Shown here one piece after another: positions 1-8,701 of a stretch of DNA of 64,000 bases. The translations under genes were made by a program, and so were the position numbers. The notes under the pieces were generated by a model. It worked only from the letters and a program-made list of their open reading frames with translations. It searched no databases and was not told the origin of the DNA. Source of the DNA: Amycolatopsis nalaikhensis (GTDB taxonomy: Bacteria; Actinomycetota; Actinomycetes; Mycobacteriales; Pseudonocardiaceae). Numbering within the stretch: the stretch's first letter is position 1; every line of letters starts with the position of its first letter. The stretch spans positions 10,299,501-10,363,500 of the forward strand of contig NZ_CP127173.1 in assembly GCF_030264295.1 (NCBI RefSeq), in the 5' to 3' direction.

Positions 1-21
1 GACCCCTGTTCGGCGCTATGT

Positions 22-37
22 TTAACGAGTTCGTTAA
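22..37. promoter_or_regulatory. Probable ArsR operator (inverted repeat)
   Basis: TTAACGA, a two-base spacer and TCGTTAA form a 7-bp inverted repeat that ends 16 bases before the ArsR start codon. ArsR/SmtB-type winged-helix repressors commonly bind AT-rich imperfect palindromes of this kind over their own promoters. The short AT-rich island stands out from about 72% GC surroundings. Assignment to the adjacent regulator is inference from position. Confidence 0.6.
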
Positions 38-53
38 TTAACAGGTTGGTGAA

Positions 54-380
54 ATGACTGACACGTTGAGCCGCACGTTCGCCGCCCTCGCCGACCCGAC
101 CCGGCGGGCCATCCTCGCCCGGCTGTCGGCGGGCGAAGCGACGGTCGACGAGCTCGCCGAACCGCTGCCGATGAGCCTGCCCGCGGTGTCGCGGCACCTG
201 AAGGTGCTCGAACAGGCCGGGCTGATCACCCGCGGCCGCACCCGCCAGTGGCGGCCCTGCCGCCTGGAAGCGAAGCCCCTCGAAGACGTCGCCGACTGGG
301 TCGCGGCCTACCGGCGCTTCTGGGACGACGGCTTCGACCGCCTCGAGGAGCACCTGAGGAAGCTGACCGGCGATGCCTGA
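54..380 (+). CDS. ArsR/SmtB-family winged-helix repressor
   Basis: This 108-residue protein is almost entirely one winged-helix domain. The N-terminal LADPTRRAILARL segment and the recognition helix region MSLPAVSRHLKVLEQAGLI (about residues 43-61) are typical of the SdpR-like ArsR subgroup. No metal-binding cysteine cluster is visible, so it is probably not a metal sensor. The C-terminal WVAAYRRFWDDGFDRLEEHL helix is the usual dimerisation tail. It overlaps the next gene by 8 bases. ArsR repressors paired with an SRPBCC protein are a common arrangement in actinobacteria, and the regulator likely controls its own operon through the palindrome just upstream. Confidence 0.9.
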   Translation: MTDTLSRTFAALADPTRRAILARLSAGEATVDELAEPLPMSLPAVSRHLKVLEQAGLITRGRTRQWRPCRLEAKPLEDVADWVAAYRRFWDDGFDRLEEHLRKLTGDA

Positions 381-813
381 GCTGACCATCACCCGGCTGT
401 TCGACGCGCCGCGCGAGCTCGTCTACGCCGCCTGGACCGACCCCGACCAGCTGGCGTGCTGGCTCGGCCCGCGCGGGTTCACCGGGTCCGCGGTGACCGT
501 CGACGCCCGGCCCGGCGGTCTCTGGCGGGCGTGCATCACCTCGCCCGACGGCGAAGAGCACTGGATGCGCGGCGTCTACCGCGAGCTCGACCCGCCCTCG
601 CGGATCGTCTTCGGCTTCGTCTGGGAGACCGAAGGCGACCTGCGGGCGGAGACGCTCGTGAGCATCGGCTTCGCCGACGTCGGCGGCAAGACCGAGATGA
701 CGTTCACCCAGCGCGGGTTCCCCACCACCGAGGACCGCGACGGCCACCACACCGGCTGGACCGAGTGCTTCGCGCGCCTGGCCGGGCACCTCCACGGAAA
801 GGAACCGCGATGA
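373..813 (+). CDS. SRPBCC (AHSA1-like) protein
   Basis: The 146-residue protein has the START-like SRPBCC fold. It opens with ITRLFDAPRELVYAAWTDPDQL, the usual first strand and helix of AHSA1 proteins, and carries the WLGPRGFT segment and a C-terminal GWTECFARLAGHL helix. Such proteins form a hydrophobic ligand pocket, but substrates are rarely known. The start lies inside the ArsR gene and the stop overlaps the next start as ATGA, so the three genes are translationally coupled. The role is unknown beyond being part of an ArsR-controlled unit. Confidence 0.88.
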   Translation: MPELTITRLFDAPRELVYAAWTDPDQLACWLGPRGFTGSAVTVDARPGGLWRACITSPDGEEHWMRGVYRELDPPSRIVFGFVWETEGDLRAETLVSIGFADVGGKTEMTFTQRGFPTTEDRDGHHTGWTECFARLAGHLHGKEPR

Positions 814-1451
814 CCCTGCCCCGGATCGTGTCCCCGGAAGAATGGCGAGCCGAGCGCGACGCGCTGCTCGTCAAGGAGAAGGCGCACATGAAGGCCGGTG
901 ACCACCTCGCCGCCGAGCGACGGCGGCTGCCGATGGTCCGCTTCGGCGAGTACACGTTCGAGAGCCCGGACGGGCCGGTCTCGCTGGTGGACCTGTTCGA
1001 CGGCCGCCGCCAGCTGATCGTCTACCACTTCATGCTGCACCCGGGCGACGACGCCGGCTGCCCCGGCTGCTCGCTCGTCGTCGACAACCTCCCGCACCTG
1101 GCGCACCTGCACGCCCGCGACGTCACGCTCAAGGTCGTCGCGCCCGCGACGCCGCCCGAGATCGAGCGGTACCGGAAGCGCATGGGGTGGGACGTCCCGT
1201 GGGTGTCCGCGCACGGCACCACCTTCCCCGACGACTGCGGCGTCGGCAGGGGCTTCGGGGTGAGTGTGTTCCTGCGCGACGGCGACGCCGTCTACCGCAC
1301 CTACTTCACCTCCGGCCGCGGCGGCGAGATGTTCCTCGCCTCGCACCGCTACCTCGACGTCACGCCGCTGGGCCGCCAGGAGGCGTGGGAGGAGGAGAGC
1401 CGCGGCGACGACGCGCCCAGCTCCTGGTGGCGCCGCCACGACGAATACTGA
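810..1451 (+). CDS. DUF899 thioredoxin-like protein
   Basis: The 213-residue protein belongs to the DUF899 family. Characteristic segments are EWRAERDALLVKEKAHMKAGD near the N-terminus, FMLHPGDDAGCPGCSLVVDNL around residues 71-91, and the C-terminal SSWWRRHDEY. The CPGC pair sits where thioredoxins carry their redox cysteines, but no reaction is established for the family. I chose the ATG at 810 because it overlaps the upstream stop as ATGA; the reading frame is open further upstream, but only over the SRPBCC gene. It is the third gene of the ArsR operon. Confidence 0.87.
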   Translation: MTLPRIVSPEEWRAERDALLVKEKAHMKAGDHLAAERRRLPMVRFGEYTFESPDGPVSLVDLFDGRRQLIVYHFMLHPGDDAGCPGCSLVVDNLPHLAHLHARDVTLKVVAPATPPEIERYRKRMGWDVPWVSAHGTTFPDDCGVGRGFGVSVFLRDGDAVYRTYFTSGRGGEMFLASHRYLDVTPLGRQEAWEEESRGDDAPSSWWRRHDEY

Positions 1452-1525
1452 AGAATTTCCGCCGCCGTGTCCGGTCGGCGGCCCCGGCTCCGACCTCCCG
1501 GTGAACCCACCTCAGGAGGAACGGA

Positions 1526-2086
1526 ATGCGCGAAATCGTCTACATGGTCCACACGTCGCTCGACGGCTGCGTCGAGGGCCCGAACGGCGAATTCGACTGG
1601 CCGGTGATGGGCCCCGAGCTGTCCGAGCACTCGCACGAGATGAGCGAGCGCTGCGGCGAGTTCGCCTACGGGCGCAAGGTCTGGGACATGATGGCGGCGT
1701 TCTGGCCGTCCGCCGAGACCATCTCGGACCACCCGCACGACATCGCGTTCGCGCCGATCTGGCGCGAGAAGCCGAAGGTCGTGTTCTCGCGGACGCTGGA
1801 GAAGGCGGACTGGAACACCCGCGTCGTCGGCGGCGACCTCGATGAAACCGTGGCGTCCCTGAAGGCCGAACCGGGCCGGGACCTGCTGCTCATGGGCGGC
1901 GCGGAGCTGGCCGCCGAGCTGACCGCGCGCGGCCTGATCGACGAGTACCTGGTGTTCGTGCACCCGGTCGTCCTCGGCGGCGCCAAGCGGCCGTTCGCCG
2001 AAGGCACCGCGCGACTGGGCCTCGAGCTCGTCGAATCGCGCGTCTACGACGGCCAGGTCGTGCTGCTGCGCCTGCGGCGCAAGTGA
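1526..2086 (+). CDS. Dihydrofolate reductase-like (RibD C-terminal) protein
   Basis: The 186-residue protein resembles the RibD C-terminal/DHFR-like reductases common in actinomycetes. It begins VYMVHTSLDGCVEGPNGEFDW, has the family's FAYGRKVWDMMAAFW segment, and ends in the LLLMGGAELAAELTARGLIDEYLVFVHPVVLGGAKRPF block that forms the nucleotide-binding half. It probably uses NADPH, but the substrate is unknown. The start is supported by AGGAGG seven bases before the ATG. It lies 74 bases after the DUF899 gene and may be the last gene of that unit. It ends at a strong hairpin shared with the convergent cvn operon. Confidence 0.87.
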   Translation: MREIVYMVHTSLDGCVEGPNGEFDWPVMGPELSEHSHEMSERCGEFAYGRKVWDMMAAFWPSAETISDHPHDIAFAPIWREKPKVVFSRTLEKADWNTRVVGGDLDETVASLKAEPGRDLLLMGGAELAAELTARGLIDEYLVFVHPVVLGGAKRPFAEGTARLGLELVESRVYDGQVVLLRLRRK

Positions 2087-2092
2087 ACGGCG

Positions 2093-2120
2093 CCGGGCCC
2101 GGGGTGCTCCCCGGGCCCGG
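2093..2120. terminator. Bidirectional hairpin terminator
   Basis: CCGGGCCCGGGG, loop TGCT, and the exact complement form a 12-bp stem in the 40-base gap between the convergent reductase gene and cvnD. There is no T-tract, which is usual for high-GC actinomycete terminators. Confidence 0.75.
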
Positions 2121-2126
2121 ACGGCG

Positions 2127-2738
2127 TCAGCGGGCCTTGGCCGCCCGGAGCGCGATCCACTGCCGCATCGCGTACTCGACCAACGTGATCAGCGTCTGCT
2201 TCGTCGACTCGCGGTCCCGGGCGTCGCAGCGGACGATCGGGATGTTCGGGTCGATCGACAGCGCCTCGCGGACGTCGTTGATGTCGTGCTCCAGTACGCC
2301 GTCGAACGTGTTGATGCCGACGATGTACGGCAGCCCCCGGTCCTCGAAGAAGTCGATCGGGGCGAACGAGTCGGCCAGCCGCCGCGTGTCGGCCAGCACG
2401 ACGGCGCCGATCGCGCCGCGGACGAGGTCGTCCCACATGAACCAGAACCGCTGCTGCCCGGGCGTGCCGAACAGGTAGAGGATCAGGTCCGCGTCCAGCG
2501 ACACCCGGCCGAAGTCCATCGCGACGGTCGTCGTCGACTTGCCCGGCGTGTGGTCGAGGTTGTCGACGCCGACACTGGCGTCGGTCATCATCGCCTCGGT
2601 GGTGAGCGGCACGATCTCCGACACCGACCCGACGAAGGTCGTCTTCCCCGCACCGAAACCGCCAGCCACCACGATCTTGGCGGATGTCATGGTCGGGGGC
2701 GCGGTGTCCCGCGGTGCCTTAAAGCCGACGGAGTCCAC
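2127..2738 (-). CDS. cvnD: Conservon Ras-like GTPase CvnD
   Basis: The 203-residue protein is a small GTPase of the conservon type. The P-loop GGFGAGKTT is at residues 26-34. It also has the FGTPGQQRFWFMWDDL switch region, in place of the classical DxxG context, and D-T-R-R-L strand residues typical of this group. It would cycle between GDP and GTP bound to the membrane kinase complex. The GTG start at 2738 has GGAAAGGG six bases upstream and overlaps the end of cvnC by 20 bases; an internal ATG at codon 17 is possible. It is the last gene of the leftward cvnA-B-C-D operon. Confidence 0.93.
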   Translation of the reverse strand: MDSVGFKAPRDTAPPTMTSAKIVVAGGFGAGKTTFVGSVSEIVPLTTEAMMTDASVGVDNLDHTPGKSTTTVAMDFGRVSLDADLILYLFGTPGQQRFWFMWDDLVRGAIGAVVLADTRRLADSFAPIDFFEDRGLPYIVGINTFDGVLEHDINDVREALSIDPNIPIVRCDARDRESTKQTLITLVEYAMRQWIALRAAKAR

Positions 2739-3438
2739 TCAAAACCCTTTCCATCAACACCAGATGTGCCTCGGCGCCGTCATTGCCCGATATCGTCTTG
2801 TGCACCGTGACCAGCCCCGCGTCGGCCGCGTCGCTGATCAGCACCCGGGCCACCCCCAGCGGTACCCGCAGTGCCGACACGATCTCGGCGACCGAACGGG
2901 GGGTCCGGCACTCTTCCATGATCGAGATGCACTCGATCTGCTCCGCGGCCACCTCGGGGAAGCCACCGGTGGCAGCGTAGTCCTTCGCGGAGATCAGCGT
3001 CTCCAGCTCCAGGGCGTAATTGGCCCGGGTGCGCCCGCCGGTCAGCGCGTAGGGCCGGACGATCGCCGTCAGCTCCTCGGGCGCGGGCGGCTGCTCGAAC
3101 ACCGCGGGCATGACGAACTCGCCACTGGGCGGCCCGGGGTCGAACAGGCCACCCGGTCTGGGGCTGTCCCCGTCGGTACTGCCGGGTGGAGAGACTAAAG
3201 AGGTCACATGATCTCCTTGGTCGGCCGACGGCGCTGGCGCCGGCGGATCCGCGGCCGCGTGCGCACCGGCGGCCGGGGGTGGCGGGGACTCCTTGCTCTT
3301 CTTGCGCTTCCGGCGGGCACGGCCGGAATCCAGGGTGAACCCGTTGAGGACGTCGGCGAACGTGCCGTCGTCCCCTGGAGTGGAGGCGTTGCTCCCCGCC
3401 TCCGGTGGCTCACCGAAAGATCCGGACCCCGTGCTCAT
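2719..3438 (-). CDS. cvnC: Conservon DUF742 protein CvnC
   Basis: This 239-residue protein has a long disordered, Pro/Ala/Lys-rich N-terminal half, including RRKRKKSKE. Its C-terminal DUF742 domain (about residues 122-239) contains the markers VRPYALTGGRTRANYALELETLIS and LRVPLGVARVLISDAADAGLV, which resemble a winged-helix fold. In conservons the DUF742 protein binds the roadblock and GTPase partners. The basic N-terminal extension is longer than in many homologues and may contact the membrane or another partner, which is inference. It sits 7 bases after cvnB and overlaps cvnD. Confidence 0.92.
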   Translation of the reverse strand: MSTGSGSFGEPPEAGSNASTPGDDGTFADVLNGFTLDSGRARRKRKKSKESPPPPAAGAHAAADPPAPAPSADQGDHVTSLVSPPGSTDGDSPRPGGLFDPGPPSGEFVMPAVFEQPPAPEELTAIVRPYALTGGRTRANYALELETLISAKDYAATGGFPEVAAEQIECISIMEECRTPRSVAEIVSALRVPLGVARVLISDAADAGLVTVHKTISGNDGAEAHLVLMERVLSGLRRL

Positions 3439-3445
3439 CGCGCCA

Positions 3446-3898
3446 TCATCCCACCGGTTCGCCGATCAGCGACCCCCCAGAGCCCTGGAGCTGGGCGCGC
3501 AGCTCCGGGGTCAGGATCTGGCCGACCCGGTCGACGAGCATCGTCATCTCGTAGGCGACCTGGCCGATGTCGCAGTTGGGGGCGGCGAGCACCGCGAGGC
3601 AGGAGCCGTCGCTGATCGACATCAGCACCATGATGCCCAGCTCCATCTCCACGACGGTCTCGTTGACCGCGCCCGCCTCGAAGCACCGGGCGGCGCCCTG
3701 GGTGAGGCTGACCAGGCCGGAGGCGACCGCGGCGAGCTGGTCGGCCCGGTCGAGCGGCAGCCGGTTCGACGCGGTCAGCAGCAGGCCGTCCGCCGAGACG
3801 ACCACGGCGTGCGCCACACCGGGCACCCGCTCCGCGAAGTCGTTGACCAGCCAGCCGAACTGATTCTGCGTCGGCTGAGCGCTACTCGGCGAGGTCAT
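3446..3898 (-). CDS. cvnB: Conservon roadblock/LC7 protein CvnB
   Basis: The 150-residue protein is a single roadblock/LC7 domain. Landmarks are FGWLVNDFAERVPGVAHAVVVSADGLLLTASNRLP, the ADQLAAVASGLVSLTQGAARCFEAG helix, and EMELGIMVLMSISDGSCLAVLAAPNCDIGQVAYEM. Such domains dimerise and regulate small GTPases, here presumably CvnD. The start codon overlaps the cvnA stop by four bases, so translation is likely coupled. The protein is complete and of normal length for the family. Confidence 0.94.
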   Translation of the reverse strand: MTSPSSAQPTQNQFGWLVNDFAERVPGVAHAVVVSADGLLLTASNRLPLDRADQLAAVASGLVSLTQGAARCFEAGAVNETVVEMELGIMVLMSISDGSCLAVLAAPNCDIGQVAYEMTMLVDRVGQILTPELRAQLQGSGGSLIGEPVG

Positions 3899-6800
3899 TC
3901 ACCCTCCAGTGTCTCGTGGTTGCTCTCGGTCGCCCGAGCGGTGCGGTGGCGCCCGCGCTCGATGCCCTGCTGGAAGCTGCGCAGGCGGCCGCGCACGTCG
4001 TGTGCGTCGCGTTGTGGTCGGGGGGCCGTGGCCCCGGTGGGCGGTCCGGCGCTGCCGGGGAGCAGTTGCTCCCCCCGACGGCGCCGGGGCAATCCTGCCG
4101 AAGTGAAGGTGGCGGGTGCCGACTGGGACACCGCTTGCACGGCCCGCCAGCCTTCATCGGTCCCGAAGTTCCATTCGGCGGTGGCCTCGACAACGGACTC
4201 TTCGTGGCGCGGAGCAGGAGTTTCCGGCGCGGCGGGCTTCCGGCTGGGCAGCGACGCGGGCGGCGCGGCGGGACGGCCGGACTCCTCGAAGACCGACCCC
4301 TGCCGCTGCCCGGAGTCCTGGGCTTCCTGGCTCGGCGGGACGGCGTCGGGCTGGGAACCGGCGAGGGCGGCGGGTTGCCGGGTGCCCGGCTCGGGGGCCT
4401 GGTGGTTGAGCCCGTTCGCCTGCGCGCCTGCCGCGGGGGCTTGCTGGCCCGGCTGGGGCAGCACGTTCGCCTGCGGGTCCGCCGCCGGGGTTTGCTGGTC
4501 CCGCTGGGGCAGACCATTCGCCTGCGCGCCTGCCACGGACTGCTGGCCCGGCTGCGGGAGGCCCGTGGACTGCGCGCCCGCCGGGGACTGCTGGCCCGCC
4601 TGGGCCAGGCCATTCGCCTGGGCGCCCGCCGCCGGAGCCTGCTGGCCCCGCTGGGGCAGGCCGTTCGCCTGCGGGTCCGCCGCGTCGGCCTGCCGGCTCG
4701 GCTGCGGGGAAGCAGGCGTGGCCTGCGGGCCGCCCTCGGCCGGAGGCTGCTGTCCCCGCTGCGGCAGGCCGTTCGCACCCGCCGAAGTCTGCTGACCTCG
4801 CTGGGGCAGCTGCTGTCCAGCCGTCTCCGGAGTCCCCTGCGCACTCGCCGCCGCTTGGCGGGCCTGCTTGCGGCCTCGGTTCACGCCCTGCTGGAAGCTG
4901 CTCAGCCGGCCGCGGACGTCCGCCGGGTCGCGGACCGGGAGCTCCGGGCGGGCCGGGGCCGCCGCCGGGGTGGCCGGGGCCGGCGGGTTCGGGGTCGCGC
5001 TGCCCGGCATCAGCTGCTCGCCGCGGCGGCGGCGCGGGAGCCCGGCCTCGGTGAACGCCGTCGGCTCTGCCTTCGAGCGCGCCTGGACCGTGCGGAAGTT
5101 CTCGTCGCTCGCGAAGTCCCAGCTGCGCGGCTCGGCGGCCGGCTTCTCCGCGGCTTCCGGCTCGGGCTTCTTCTCCTCCTCCGCGGGCGCGGCCGCGGGC
5201 TTGTCCTCGCGGAACCACGCCGACAGCATCTCGTCGAAGATCGGCGTCGTCTCCGACCGGTCCGGCGCCGGCTCCGGCTTCGGGGCCGGGGCGGGCGGGG
5301 TCGCCGTCGCCTCGCGCCACCAGTCGCTCAACGTCGTTTCGTTGGCGGAGAACAGGTCCTTGCCGGACGGCAGGTCCCCCGCGCGAGGGGGCTGCGGCAC
5401 CGGGAGCACCGCGGGCACCGGCGGCAACGTCGGGCGCGGCGGCGGGGCGTCGTCGTCCTTCGGGATCGGGGCGAACAGCGCCGTCCCGGAGATCTCCAGG
5501 TCCGACGGCGGGCGCGGGGCGGCCGGGCCGTGGCCGTTCGACAACCCGGCCAGGTCGCTCGCCGACGGCCAGCGCTCCTCCCCCATCGCCGGCTGCGACG
5601 GGACCACCGGGCGCGGGCGGGACGTGCCGTTGACCTGGCGGCGCGGCAGCTGGTTGCCCGCCGCGGGGCTCGTCGGGTGCTGCTGGGGCGCGCCGATCGG
5701 GCCGGTCAGCGGGCCGTCGGTCACCGGCATCACCAGCTCCGCCGGCACCACCACCGTGGCGCGGACGCCGACGATGTCCTTGCCGCCGTGCAGCGACACC
5801 CCGATCCGGTGCCTGCTGGCCAGCCGCCCGACGACGAACAGGCCCATCCGGCGCGACGTCGCCAGGTCGACCGAGCCGGCCTCGGTCAGCCGGGTGTTCG
5901 CCTCGGCGACCTCGGCCTCGTTCATGCCGATGCCCTTGTCGAGGATGTCGATGTTCAGCGAGCCGTCTTCGCCGAGGCGCGAGGCCACTGTCACCGACGT
6001 CTCCGGCGCGGAGAACGCCGTCGCGTTGTCCAGCAGCTCGGCGACCAGGCGCATCAGGTCGCTCGCCGCGTACCCGACGATCCGGGCCGGGGGCGGCGGC
6101 TGCACCTGGACGCGCTGGTACTGCTCGATCTCCGACACGGCGGCGCGGAGCATGTCGGTGGTGCCGACCGGCTTCCCGGACCGGCGCCCCGGCTCGGCGC
6201 CCGAGAGCACCATCAGGTTCTCGTTGTTGCGCCGCATCCGGGTCGCGAGGTGGTCGAGCTGGAACAGCGTCGCCAGCTGGTCGGCGTCCTCCTCGTCCCG
6301 CTCGAGCTGCTCGATCAGCTGCAGCTGCCGCTGCACCAGGCTCTGGCTGCGCCGCGACAGGTTGACGAACACGCTGCCGTAGCCGGTGCGCATCGCGGCC
6401 TGCTCGGTCGCCAGCCGCAGCGCCTGGTGGTGCACCTTGTCGAAGGCGCGCGCCACTTCGCCGACCTCGTCGTCGGTCCGCACCGGCACCGGGACGACGG
6501 CCGTGCCCTGCGCGCGGCCCTCCTGGATGTTGCGGACCGCCTCGGGCAGCGCCGTCTCGGCGACGTCGAGAGCGCTGCGCCGCAACACCTTCAGCGAACG
6601 CAGCAGCTGGCGGGTGATGAGGAAGACGACCGCGACGGCCAGCACCATCGCGGCGAACAGCAGCACCGCGAGCAGGCCCGCGCCGCTGCTGGCCTCGTCG
6701 ACCAGCTGCGTCGAGGTGGTCGACGCCGACGCGCCGAGCCGGTCGGCGACCTGGCCGATCTGCGTCCGCATCGCCGCCGACGCGGCGTTCCAGTCGGCGG

Positions 6801-7707
6801 CGGACAGCGCGCGGAAGGCGTCGTCCACCTTGTCGCCCTGCGCGTTCAGCACGGACTCGACCATCCGGGCCCGGCTCTGCGCCTGCGTGCCCTCGGCGAT
6901 CGCGGCGAAGTCGCGCTGCAACGTGTCGCCCGCCGCGGAGCGGAAGTCGATGAGCCGGTCGGCCAGCCGCAGTTCGGCGGCGCGGAGGGTGGCCAGCTCG
7001 CTCGGGGTCAGCGATCCGCGCGCGATGCCGTAGGACACCATCGCCCGGCTCAGCGACACCTGCTCGCCGGCGACGAGCAGCTCGTGCAGCCCGGCCGGCG
7101 TGCCGCCGAGGGTGCCGTCGCCCGCGCCCGCGGTGGCCGCGGTGTCGAGGCTGATCAGGGATCCGGTGATGCCGGAGTAGGCGGTGACGGCCTGCGCCGG
7201 GTCGAGCTGGCCGCCGTCGACCTGGCGGCGGAGGAAGCCGAGGTTGCCGACCTGCGCGGTGGCGGCGCCGGCGGCACCGGCCACGCCGGGCTCGGCCTCG
7301 GCCGCGCGGGACTGCGCCGCGGTGAAGGGTTCGACCGCGGCGTCCGTCGCCTTGCGGGCCGCGGCCAGCTCGGGAGTGCCGCCGACGGTGCCCTCGGTGA
7401 GCATCGCCGCGGTGACCGTGCGCTCCTGCTGCAGCGCGCCGGTAAGCGCGCGTGTCTGGCCGCCGAGCGCGACGAGCCGGTCGAGCCGCTGGTACTCGTC
7501 CGAACGGTCGACCTGCGCGGCGATCGTGGCGATGCCGAGCACCAGCGCGAGGACGATGGGCACGACGGTGACGGCCGAAAGCTTGACGGGCAGGCTCCAG
7601 TCGCGCCACCGCACGAGGGCTCGCCACGCGTCCTTCCCCTTCGACCGCCGGGGTGCTCGGCCGAGCAGTTCCCCGACGGGCACCTGACCTTCTCCTGCAA
7701 CGGTCAC
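3895..7707 (-). CDS. cvnA: Conservon membrane sensor kinase CvnA (nitrate/nitrite-sensor type)
   Basis: A 1270-residue membrane sensor. Transmembrane segments lie at about residues 40-64 and 342-360 and flank an extracytoplasmic all-helical sensing region of the nitrate/nitrite-sensor type. A HAMP-like linker and a GHKL ATPase domain follow, with ELLDNATAFS near residue 550 and DKGIGM near 590. The phospho-accepting helix is degenerate, as is usual for conservon kinases. The C-terminal third is disordered. A module with WxFxxDE, AGLPRRRRGEQL and DVRGRLxSFQQG motifs occurs twice (about residues 860-950 and 1180-1265), separated by Gln/Pro-rich GLPQRGQQ-type repeats. I chose the GTG at 7707 because AGGGAG lies eight bases upstream; the open frame further upstream has non-coding composition. 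Confidence 0.9.
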   Translation of the reverse strand: MTVAGEGQVPVGELLGRAPRRSKGKDAWRALVRWRDWSLPVKLSAVTVVPIVLALVLGIATIAAQVDRSDEYQRLDRLVALGGQTRALTGALQQERTVTAAMLTEGTVGGTPELAAARKATDAAVEPFTAAQSRAAEAEPGVAGAAGAATAQVGNLGFLRRQVDGGQLDPAQAVTAYSGITGSLISLDTAATAGAGDGTLGGTPAGLHELLVAGEQVSLSRAMVSYGIARGSLTPSELATLRAAELRLADRLIDFRSAAGDTLQRDFAAIAEGTQAQSRARMVESVLNAQGDKVDDAFRALSAADWNAASAAMRTQIGQVADRLGASASTTSTQLVDEASSGAGLLAVLLFAAMVLAVAVVFLITRQLLRSLKVLRRSALDVAETALPEAVRNIQEGRAQGTAVVPVPVRTDDEVGEVARAFDKVHHQALRLATEQAAMRTGYGSVFVNLSRRSQSLVQRQLQLIEQLERDEEDADQLATLFQLDHLATRMRRNNENLMVLSGAEPGRRSGKPVGTTDMLRAAVSEIEQYQRVQVQPPPPARIVGYAASDLMRLVAELLDNATAFSAPETSVTVASRLGEDGSLNIDILDKGIGMNEAEVAEANTRLTEAGSVDLATSRRMGLFVVGRLASRHRIGVSLHGGKDIVGVRATVVVPAELVMPVTDGPLTGPIGAPQQHPTSPAAGNQLPRRQVNGTSRPRPVVPSQPAMGEERWPSASDLAGLSNGHGPAAPRPPSDLEISGTALFAPIPKDDDAPPPRPTLPPVPAVLPVPQPPRAGDLPSGKDLFSANETTLSDWWREATATPPAPAPKPEPAPDRSETTPIFDEMLSAWFREDKPAAAPAEEEKKPEPEAAEKPAAEPRSWDFASDENFRTVQARSKAEPTAFTEAGLPRRRRGEQLMPGSATPNPPAPATPAAAPARPELPVRDPADVRGRLSSFQQGVNRGRKQARQAAASAQGTPETAGQQLPQRGQQTSAGANGLPQRGQQPPAEGGPQATPASPQPSRQADAADPQANGLPQRGQQAPAAGAQANGLAQAGQQSPAGAQSTGLPQPGQQSVAGAQANGLPQRDQQTPAADPQANVLPQPGQQAPAAGAQANGLNHQAPEPGTRQPAALAGSQPDAVPPSQEAQDSGQRQGSVFEESGRPAAPPASLPSRKPAAPETPAPRHEESVVEATAEWNFGTDEGWRAVQAVSQSAPATFTSAGLPRRRRGEQLLPGSAGPPTGATAPRPQRDAHDVRGRLRSFQQGIERGRHRTARATESNHETLEGE

Positions 7708-8701
7708 GTAAGTGACTCCCTGTCCGGCGTCATGGATCCGCGTCGGCGGCGCGGCGTCCCGGTTCGCGACGGGCCGGACGACGATCGCGTCGTCCCCGCC
7801 CTGCCGTTTCCCCGGCGCCCTCGCCCGTCCCCGGCAGCCCCGCCGTCCGCGCGCCCGTCGCCGGGCAGGCACCGTCCCGCCGTCCCGTGCCCGGGACTCT
7901 GCACGTGCACGGCGCAACTTGCGTTCTGCACGGTCGTCGAGATCAACTTTATCGGTGCCAATCGATCGCTGCGGTCAGCTGGGCCAAAGAATCGTACCCC
8001 CGGAGCCGGGTCGGTCAATTCTGTTCCCCGTTCGGTCGCTGACCTGCGAAAAGTGGTTTCGGAAGCGGGATGGGACACCGACATTGCGCCCCGGCGCCCC
8101 CGAAGAGGGAATTCCGGTTACCGGACGCGGTGTCGCGGACCATCCAGCCGTCACCCGATTAGACCACACAGGCCAACTCTATCCCTCGGACGATCTACAC
8201 TCTGTACCCCCATCGGGTGGGTCAAGTCTCAAGATGTGCCCGATGTTGTGGCGTTCTCCTCAACCGTGCCCCGACCTGGTGATTTCTTTCGAGACCCGGT
8301 GCTGACCAGTGGATCTTCGCCGCCACGCCCGCACCCGGAGGACCCTCACCCGCCTTACCCGGACCCACTTCGGTCACCCCGCGTGACGGACGATCACGCA
8401 CGTCCGGCAGTATTAACTCGTTCGCCGCAGTGCCCGGCCGAACGCGGCGACATCGCGTCACAATTCTTCTCATCATTACGGGTGATCTGCCCGTGATCTT
8501 CTGGCGAAACCCGCATTCGACACTTTCGACGGGAAACCGAATACCGCGCGTTCCGGGGCACCCGGACGACCGGCCGCCCGCCGACTCCGCCGGACGGAGT
8601 AGTTACGATGTTCGCCTCGCAGTCCGCAAGGGCGGCCCGGCGCACTGCCGCAGCAGGCGCATCGGGCCCGCCACCACGGAGGCACCCTGCCCGGAGGCAC
8701 C
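7708..8701. other. Long intergenic regulatory region between cvnA and the DUF485/symporter operon
   Basis: About 990 bases separate the two divergent operons. The part from roughly 7920 to 8540 is less GC-rich than the genes, and no frame there has coding composition. A 13-bp palindrome (TCCGGT, T, ACCGGA) lies at 8113-8125. TAGTTACGAT near 8600 could hold a -10 element for the rightward operon. GGAGGCACC occurs twice (8678-8686 and 8693-8701), and the second copy runs into the DUF485 start codon. I recognise no structured RNA class, but the length leaves room for a small RNA or long 5' leaders. Confidence 0.5.

Noticed and set aside
3916..8496. A very long open frame on the plus strand opposite cvnA
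   Set aside because: It is the codon-phase mirror of the kinase gene in high-GC DNA: Arg/Leu/Gly/Ala-rich, with no domain, and it runs on through the intergenic region.
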